Below are positions 1-9,100 of a stretch of 11,001 nt of DNA, in pieces. The DNA is taken from assembly GCA_900617975.1 (NCBI GenBank), contig UZAE01001921.1, forward strand, positions 1-11,001. Reading direction: 5' to 3'. Source of the stretch: Rodentolepis nana. Lineage: Eukaryota > Platyhelminthes > Cestoda > Cyclophyllidea > Hymenolepididae. The translations under genes were made by a program, and so were the position numbers. Numbering within the stretch: position 1 is the first letter of the stretch; every line of letters begins with the position of its first letter. The notes under the pieces were generated by a model that was not told where the DNA came from, made no database searches, and saw nothing but the letters and a program-made list of their open reading frames with translations.

Positions 1-139
1 ACAGAAGAGTGTATCCAAGACGAAGGTAGATAAGGTGGAAAAAAGGTGGGATGAGTACTGTGAAAGTATTTGAATATGAGATACAGTGGAATCATGGTAG
101 TTTGAAGTCAACTGCCAGGTAATAGACTTTTTTTGCCGT
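1..139 (+). other. 5' flank or 5' UTR upstream of the inferred start
   Basis: This stretch is purine-rich and has no clear TATA box or other promoter element. In the frame of the proposed ATG there is a stop at 98-100 and no further ATG between it and 140, so the coding region does not extend upstream unless another exon exists outside the window. A T-rich run at 128-134 followed by the ATG leaves room for a trans-splicing acceptor, but no convincing one is visible. Confidence 0.3.
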
Positions 140-174
140 ATGAGTGTACGTTGCCCAGAGTGCACCACGTGGAG
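140..174 (+). CDS. TTC14: Exon 1: start codon and first 11 codons
   Basis: ATG at 140 opens MSVRCPECTTW, and the exon ends in a near-perfect donor, GAG|GTAAGT, at 175-180. Its last two bases join the first base of exon 2 as AGG (Arg12), and the frame is then open into the clearly coding part of exon 2. Donor quality and phase agreement are the evidence; the peptide itself resembles nothing I recognise. If this exon is wrong, the next in-frame ATG is at 1386 (Met33). Confidence 0.55.
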
Positions 175-3100
175 GTAAGTCAATCACACACCCTATGATA
201 AAATGCAGTTATTGAGAAACTCATTTAGGGTTTTAATGCATATTCTTTGAAATTTTTATAAAAGGGTCAATGACTTATTTTCTGCAATTAATTTAGTTAA
301 GATAAGACACCGAAATTACTAATTAATTGAACATTTTTTCATATCTTTAATGTTAAGAACAACTTAATGATTACCTTTAACATATTGAATATTAGAGTAA
401 AAGAAGAGTCAGTGTAAAATCAAATGATACAATTTCATTCAAATGAGAGAGGTAATTAATTGTCATGCATTTTAAAATAATGAGATAACAAATTATTTGT
501 GGTAGTTACAATTTATTACGAAAAGCATAATGGTGTTAAGCCAACCGTATAAAAACAACAACTACTAATTGCCATTTTTACTAATTATTATTTAAAACTC
601 TACTCAAACCGCAAGCAAATCATTACTTAATAATAAGTTCAAGTTAATTAATAATATCTAGTTCAGATTGAATAATTGCGAATTATCTGCGAAACAAATT
701 TTTGACATGAAGTTAATAATTTATTTTGTTTATAAAATAAAATATCAAATCTCCATTACTTTAATGCGTTTTATTTTTTCATTCAAAGAATAGATCTCAT
801 TTTATACAAAATTTTGTTTTAATAATCAACTTGCATACTTATATATCTTTCGATCCTCTAAGTGCCGACGATGTGAGTTATTCTGGTTTTCAAAAAATTT
901 GCTTTTCTCTTTTGTTTAATTTGTTTAGAAATTTAATAATTTCTTAGGTTTACAGATTGAGAATGGATAAAAGCGCTATAATCATATCTATTTTAATGTA
1001 CATTGATCATGTGCACAAAAAGTGCCGTAGTATTCATGCACCACACATTGGTTTCCAAGGACAAAAATTCTTACTTTATTTGTCTTAACTATTTTGCATA
1101 TTTTGTGACAAGGGCGTAATGTTCCGTCCCATGGCAAAAGGTAAATGAGCTTCTCAAGCAATCATTCTGCTAGAAAGGGGGTTTGTGTGATTTTACAAAA
1201 TTCGATGTTCTGGGATGCACACATTTATGTATGACATTGTGTTAAAAAAGGGAAAATGTTAAAAACGTCTGTAATCGACTCTAAAGCAAAGTTTGGTGCG
1301 TCGTTCTTATTTCACATATTTTAGGGCTAGTTTTGGTACCAAATTTGAGTACTTGCTCTCATCGAGAGCGGAAATAATCAGTCGTATGCATAGACCACCT
1401 CCTGCTGAAGGAAACAATCTCGAGGAACTATTAGGAGAGGAGCCTGTTCCCGCTATTCCTGTTCCGAAACCCAATAATCCCGTTTGGCCTGATGAGGACG
1501 CTGCGGCATTCTGTGCATTAACTCCACCTCTTGAAACCTTTATGGTGGTGCCTGATGAAACAAGGAAAGAGCAGTTCTATCGGGTAAGTCTAAATTCACA
1601 ACCTGTTCACATTTAGCTCTATTACTTGGCCTAAAGTCTTGATTCTCACTTCGCTAGACGGCCCAACAAGACGACATGCTAATCGGGTCAGTAACTGCTA
1701 TTCAAGACTCTGGCCTTGTCATTACCATACTCGCTTATGATCAGGGACCTCGCAGAGATTTTGACGGACTTAGAGTTACTGTAAGTAGTTTTTGTGCGTA
1801 GATCACAGTTTAAAATAACGATAAACTTTAACCATATCGTTTACTTATCCCACATTTTTTCATAATTTTATATTTTTGTTTCTGGCATTGAACTCTCTAA
1901 GTGTAGATGTTGTCATTGGATATACCCCAATGCGTTTTTCTTTTACATTTTTGGGTGATTTCAAATATCTTTGTTATGAAATATGTTATGCGTTTCTCCA
2001 CTTGGCTTTTCATTACTAACCTTTTTCAGCTCCACTGTTTTCTGCGTACTATTAAATCATTTTTCTCGTTTTTGTGTTATAAATTATCGATTTAATGGTT
2101 GGTATTTTTTTATCATTACAGGGTTTTTGCCCAATTCGTCAACTACCAAAGTTTGCAACACATGGGAATCCCCTTGATGCCTTTCAAATTGGCGATAAAG
2201 TCAGAGGTATGTTTTATTCTCATACGATCTTTTTTAAAAAAATGAGTCATTATAATAATTCTTCTTATAAAGCCTTTATTCTTGACGTCCATCATTCCGG
2301 TCGACTGATTCTAAGTATGAATGATAAGGCGCTCAACATTAATCTCTATGGTAACATTCAACTGGTAAATTCATTTATTTAACCTCCCTCCATGCTCATA
2401 AGAACCGAATTCATTCTTTTTTCTATTTTATCTTTTCTAGGGTATTATTTCAGATGATGACTTGCCTCTTCACTACAGAAAGCTGCAGAATCTTGACGGC
2501 AAGTCATTTGAGACTTGTTTGCTTGGCAATCCACAGTTTAAAAATCCTGATGGTCTGAGAGTTCTTTGTGCAAGATTCGACATTCCTAGATCATCTGCTT
2601 GCAGTTTACTTTTCTCGAACGCAAAGTAAGTCGACCTATTCCATTATTACTTAATTCAAGGACATCAAGCATATGTTATGGGCTGGGAATAAACTTTGGG
2701 ATAATTAATTAATTTAGAAAAATTGAATTGCTTTGCGTTATGCTAATTAATCAAACATTTGATAGTCTATTGAATCAATTTTTTGATATGATTCCGATGA
2801 TTTACGGGCCTTTTCCGTTTTGTAGGATTAGTCTTCCCAAACAAGAGATGGCTTGTGAATTACGACGTGTCCAACTCTATAACATGTCTATGAGGCATGT
2901 TGCACAGGGAGTCAAGTACTTTAAAGATAATCGCAACACCGAGGCACTGCAATGCTACAACTTCGCCATAGAGGTTGAATCTACCAATGCTGATGCCTAT
3001 GTGGCTCGTGGGGCTTTGTAAGTTTCCTTTATCATTCGTCACTCCTTAATTAATTATGTATTCAGGTACGCTTCGATTGGGAGTTATGCAAAGGCAATCG

Positions 3101-6100
3101 ATGACTTGGAAAAGAGTCTCTCACTGCAACCAAATCATGCCAACGCGAAGAATTATCTTGGCCAGACATTGTTGGCTTATACCATTGAGTATGTTCTTTA
3201 TTTTAATCACTTATTCATCATACATTGTATTAGATGTACACCTGGAGTCATAGCTGACTGTTTCTCTTAGATATGACTTTTCGCTCTCTTAGCTTTTGTT
3301 AAGGGGATTTGGGATGAATTTAGTTGGATTTATAGCCTTCGAAAAATCGCTAGTCGTCATAAACTTTGTTGCATACATGCGATTTCCTAATAGCTCCTGA
3401 TTGACTGATAATTATTTACGATGATGGTTTGTGGTTATTTGCTTAGGCTTGTTTTTATAAATATCTTCATTTTAATAGGTTTCTGGTGATTAAACCCGAT
3501 AGGTGATTGGTTGATTTCTCAAATTGGAGAAAACGTCTAAATATTCCCTCAATATCTTACGCTTGCTTTAAGCTTTTGTTACTTTCTGTTTCATTGACTA
3601 ATTGCGCTTCTTAGTTCTGGCTTAGAAAGTGACGAGAAGCAATCATTTTATTCACTTTTCAAAATTTGAAGTTTCATAGGAGAAACGAAAATATAGGAAA
3701 ATTACATTTCACTTTTCTATCGCAATCAAGAGAACCTATTATTCATTCGAAATACTATTAAAAACTTCGCGCTACTATTTGTCTTAGTCATGTCTAGGGG
3801 TAATTAATTTGTGGATCCCCTGAAAACAACTAGATCACTTTTGTCTAAAATTATGATATTTTTTCAGCGGTGTTTAAGTGAATCTTTGTACCTTTTTAGG
3901 CGCTATTTCGCAAAACATGCCGAAACACGATGCTGATCATTTATTTCTATAAAATAATTTTGAATGTTCTTACTCTTTTAATTTTAAATCTATTAGAATA
4001 ACTTCAACTGACCCTACCAGAGCTGAAGCAATGCTTCAAAGAGCTCTAGAGTTGGATCCAACTAACCTCGAGGCTCGAGAAGCTCTTAGACAACTTCTAA
4101 ATGGAGCACCTAGTTCTCATCACAATTACGACGCCAAATTGGTACGTTTTTATTAAAATTTTCCCTGGTTATTTTTTGAATCATGCGTTAAATCTGTTGT
4201 TTGTTATTCAGCGTTCTTGGTCTCGCTCACCGCAGTCGAGGAGGGGTAATGCATCTATGGAAATGGCCCATCGACGTCATGACGACAGGTCTCCGGGGTC
4301 CCCATCTGGCAGCGTAAAACGAGGTGGTGAGCCGAATTCAAGTATCGACAGATCTCGTGCTGTTCTTGAGCAACTCGTTAACGAAGATCGTTCGAAACGT
4401 GGACAACAGCAACGCAAAGGTGGTGAATCTGGGGATGAGTTTCAATCACCACCTTGTAAGTTCGTCTGCCTTGAACTGTCACGCGTGGTTAATAATTAAA
4501 ATTGATTTTTATTTGGAGGCAAGAGTCTCGACCAGTATTGTGCTGTATCGCGCTAATGAATCCTCCTAGATTAAGAGTTGAAGGTTATGTACCCTTTGAG
4601 CGTTGAGGCTTTTGCGGGTTGTGGACTTTCTGATATCGCAATCAATCGATTATTGCTGTTCAGAAACATGAGTTAGTTCCATTTGTTGCTTTTCACTCCA
4701 TGCAGTTCTATATTGCATAATGCATGTTTCTTACTCTTCAATCATTTGGAGTTTTAGAATCATATGCATTACTCGTTTAATTAAGCAAACATTTCTACAT
4801 TTTAAATTTTAAACAGTTCTGTGAGCTAAATGTCCTTTAAATTGAATAACTTTAGTGATTGTGGAACTAATGCACCAAATATGGAGGAGTGAGACACGGT
4901 CAAATGTTGATTCGATCGCGCATTCAAATACCTCCAATATTAACTACTCCATCTATCCACATCTGATCCTCATTAGATTTACTTTAGATTGATGGAATAG
5001 CACTTTATCGCTCTCTCTATTAAATCATTTTCTTATCTCCTTGAACGGTTTTTGATAACTCCTCTATTTCTTTTTTAGCGCGAAATCGCTATTGTGACGA
5101 TCGTCATCGTGATGATAATAGGCATTTAGATAAGGTCGGGAATGATTCCATGGAGAAGGGTAATTTGGCCAAAATCGTCATTACTCGTGATCGTGTACGT
5201 TGCCCCTTGTTTCATTTTTTAATAACTCTCCAGCCATAACCTTGTAGTCTTATTGGTATTTTATTGTAGTTTTATGTGATTTATAGATTATATTCTCCCT
5301 TAGTAAATGTGTAGCCATTTATGATTTTTCCTACAATGGTTGAGTAGCTAGGATGAATCCAACAGTTTGTGAGTGTAGGTAGGAATTTGCCTGCTAAATA
5401 AGTTTGTTCACTTGAAAGGTACCGATTTTGAGTTTGCCTTAGAGCAGTTTTAAGTTCTGGTGATTAACACAGAAGTAATATATGCGTAACTGGACTTATC
5501 TAATCTCCATTTATTGTAGAAATGGTAGAAAGGCGTAATTTGTTTAACAATGGTGAGAGTTTTTTAAGAGAAGTAAATCATCGCATGTCAAAATATGGAC
5601 TGATTTAAGTAGATATTGTGGCGCCTACTGATATAAATGAATAAAAGATGCACAACTACTGGCGTTATTGATATCCATAGTCACTGAATTTAGCATGGTA
5701 ACGCATATACTGAGTACTTACATCAATGTTGTTGGAAGCTGTTGCCGTAGATGAACTTTAAATCAACGTTTATCATTCTCACATTTAGACCAGTTTTCAG
5801 TAAAAGGAATTGCTATTGTTTGCTCCACCGTACTTGATGTTCCTGAAATTAAACTAGTTTGATCGGTTGTTGTCCCTAGATGATCTCGACTTCTTGTTTC
5901 TGGTACTTATCGACAGCTCGCATTTTCTGTTTCTTTTTAGTCTGGTCGTGTGATTCGTTGTGAAGACGAGAATCGTTGGCGGGAGGATAGCGATCGTGGT
6001 GGAGATCGTGACCGTTCTGAACGCGATATACCCCAATCAAGAGGTCGAGGCCGTGGTGGATCTGGAGGTGGTGATCGTGAGTATCGCAGGTTTGTTTGTC

Positions 6101-9100
6101 TTGTTCTCATCCAATTTGATTATATTTTGCTTTTATCGATTGTATTGGTAGAATATTTAAATAGATCTGCTTTTAGTGCATTTATCAATAAATGGAGGAT
6201 ATGCAATGAAGTACTTTTCACCTAATATTCAACATTACATCATGCAGTCATAAATGATGTTTACAAAAAATAAATGTGCTTCAACTCATCAATATTTTAA
6301 GGAAACATGAAGAAGTTTAATTTGCAACAAGGACTCCATCACACCCGATAGATCTGTTTTTTTGTATAACCGCTCCCTAGCAGTTGACATTAATTTATGA
6401 TGATTCTTCGATTGCTTTGAATTTCAAAATATATCCAAGAATTGTTGCGCTCATTATGATTTAACCGTTTAAGGTTTTCTATAAATCCGAATGAAGAGGG
6501 TAGGATTGTGCGAATCTCTTTGCACCGGTTCAATAAATGCAATGTTTGCTTATTTACACAGGAATGCATCTGTTGTTATAAGCGGGCTTTGGTTTTTTTA
6601 TATTTGGTTAAATTTGTAATGCTTATTGCAGGGTTTTCAGCTAACTTAAATTTTTGCTGTAATCACACAAACCCACTCAGATAACCTCAAAATACATTGA
6701 CCTCATTTTATTTATTTGGTTGTAACTGAATAAATTATTATGGAATGAATTTTCCAACTTCGATAGATTTAATGGCAATCGTGAAAGAGATTGGCGTGAT
6801 GATCGACGAAGGTATGATAATGAACGCGAGTTCAGAGATGAGCGTGATTCTAGAAGGTAATATATATTACCACTTTTTCCAAACTCTTTCATATTTCAAA
6901 TTACTCTTACCTTGTCTTCTAATTTTCTCGTTGTAGACGTGACGACTTGAGGAATCAAGAAGAACGTCCTTCCTCTCCAAGTAATTTATTTTTGAAGTAG
7001 TTTTAATGTTTTTTACTGCATTCAGTGGAGGCTTCTGCGGCCATTTTTAAACTTCCAGCTTATTTAAGTAGATTTTGTAACTGATTGGACTTTTTTTTAC
7101 GAAAGGCCTAATGAACACTTCACCTATGGAATTGTGCTCTATTTTATTCTATCAATTACTACTACTCACTTTTATCAACGGAACGATCTTTTATAGTTGG
7201 AAATTGGCCATGTGACCAGATACCGGGGTCCTGCTTGCCACGTAATGGTCGCTAATAGTATAGTCTTAGTTAACGCGAGTCCATAAACAGTTATTTAGTT
7301 CAAGATGAAGTCCTTCATTTTTTATTAGTAATATTGTCGGTTTGCTTAAAGTCTTTGTTTAAAGTACATGAATACTTCATTTACTCGATGGATGAGTTTT
7401 GGACCACTTGAATACTCTATGCGGACAAAATAGCGAAATCTTTAAAAAGTGCTAAAAACCCGTATTGCATGCATTCTGTAATTCTTTATAAAGTGGTACG
7501 ATAAGACGCTCTAACTTCCGTAATTATGTAAGAATTTTGGCTTCCTTTCGATAGGTCAAGATCGTCAAGATGATCGCAACTTGCCTCAATCTGAATTCCA
7601 GTATGACAGACGCGTCTACACGCCTCCCAAAGACGCAGTTGAAGTTGAAAATGGAGTCCTCACAAAGTACGTAAATAAGAGCGATCTACCTCTCACTTCC
7701 AAGACGTTGCAGGATCGTGTTCAACAGCGTCTCAAAGACATTGAACGGCGTCATCGCTCCGAGTCGGGTGGTGATGGAGATGGATGGCGTGGAAGGGGAG
7801 GTTTTCGAGGAGACAGAGGTGGACGTGGTCGTCCTGGTGGTCCACGAGGTGGTCGTGGAAGTTGGAGAGGCTCGTGGCGGGGAGATGATAACGGTGGTGA
7901 TTGGAGAGGTAGCAGACGTGGCGGTTGGCAAGGAAATCGGTTAGTTTTAATCTCATCAAACGTATTTAAAAAAATTTGAATATTGTTCATTCGATCTGTC
8001 AATCATCTTCCCCAATCCTATGTCTATCGCTTTAGCTCTCGTACGTACCAATAGGATCTAATTTTATAAATGTAATCTAGTACTGTAGAGGGTTTGTTTC
8101 TCCAATAACTTCATGTGGATTTAGCCTATTTTTTAATGATACGATGATTGAATCTAGTTGTTATGGATTGAAACAGTGTCGACTCTATGTAGTATCCGAA
8201 TCTAGTACATATTGTCTCGTTGTTGTGTTATTTTTGTCGCCTACAGTCGAGTTCAACACTTACGGCACGTAAGCATCTCGATGTTCAAACTTACCTTTCA
8301 GTAAAATCCTAAAACTCACTCACCGCTTTAGGCTCTTTGTACTTGGCGACATTTAGGATTGTGCATGTTAACTGTTTATGGCTGAAAAATTGCATGACTG
8401 CAATCGAACCAACGATCACTTTCACAGTTGGTGCCAAAATCGGTCTAAATAAAGTTTACATGAGCACTGGTCGCTCTATTTGCTTTCTAGATTAGACTTT
8501 CATCAGCACTTCTACTCAGTGTGCATTCTGCGTCTTCACTTAGACATCTACCTAGTTTTGATATTCGGTAAACTTTTTGACGCCATGGGCAAAGATGCGC
8601 GTTGTTTATAACGCTTGTCGAATCGTATTGGCGTAAATGCAGACGTACTCTCGTTTCAGTTATCGTTTGGTGTCTGATCTATAAGTACGTTATAAATTCA
8701 ATTTGGGGGTCATTACTTCACTGGAATCGTCATTGAAGTGTTCTTTGTTCTCCCCGTCCTTATCACATTCACTATTGTTTTCCAAGCTGTCGACTAAATA
8801 AAGCCTAACTTGACGTTGAATGCATGTGTTCATTAATGCTGATGCCTAAAATTTAATTTCATCAGTCGCATCGCAATGTGTCTATGTATAGTTTTAAATG
8901 GAACATTAATCTGGGCGGCCTAAGTCCATTCACCGTTGAGGTGATTTTCATTAGGCCAAAATGAACCTTCGGCTGTTTTAAAAAATTCCTTCGGGATACG
9001 GTTTTACAACAGCCCACATATCCTCTATCACTTCAATCATTTGCCCTAAAACCTTCAAGAAATATTCCAATCCATAACTGGTAAAGTTGTTTTTTTCATC

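Larger units (their letters stand above)
4456..5078 (+). other. Intron 10 (623 nt), carrying two repeat copies
   Basis: Starts GTAAGT and ends CTTTTTTAG at 5078. It contains two diverged copies of the GGAGG...CCTCC repeat (4515-4566 and 4883 to about 4999), both in the same orientation as the gene. The rest is AT-rich with nothing recognisable. Confidence 0.6.

Noticed and set aside
720..741. 8-bp A/T inverted repeat in intron 1
   Set aside because: Composed only of A and T in a very AT-rich stretch, so chance is the simplest explanation.
873..878. Donor-like GTGAGT in intron 1 as the end of an alternative coding exon
   Set aside because: No upstream ATG reads in phase into exon 2. It may still end a non-coding exon, but nothing else supports that.
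4515..4566. Hammerhead ribozyme in the repeat module, suggested by CTAATGAA
   Set aside because: The catalytic core needs CUGANGA, a second stem, and a separate GAAA. Here the G of the core is replaced by A and there is no second stem.
7206..7256. GC-richer patch in intron 14 resembling repeat copy C (CCAGATAC at 7216-7223, TCGCTAAT at 7249-7256)
   Set aside because: The two matching pieces occur in the opposite order from copy C and are short, so common origin is not supported.
7686..8002. Several minus-strand and alternative-frame open frames over exon 15
   Set aside because: They arise from the GGN/CGN codon bias of the RGG-box, which removes stop codons from other frames. Only the frame giving RGG repeats is in phase with neighbouring exons.
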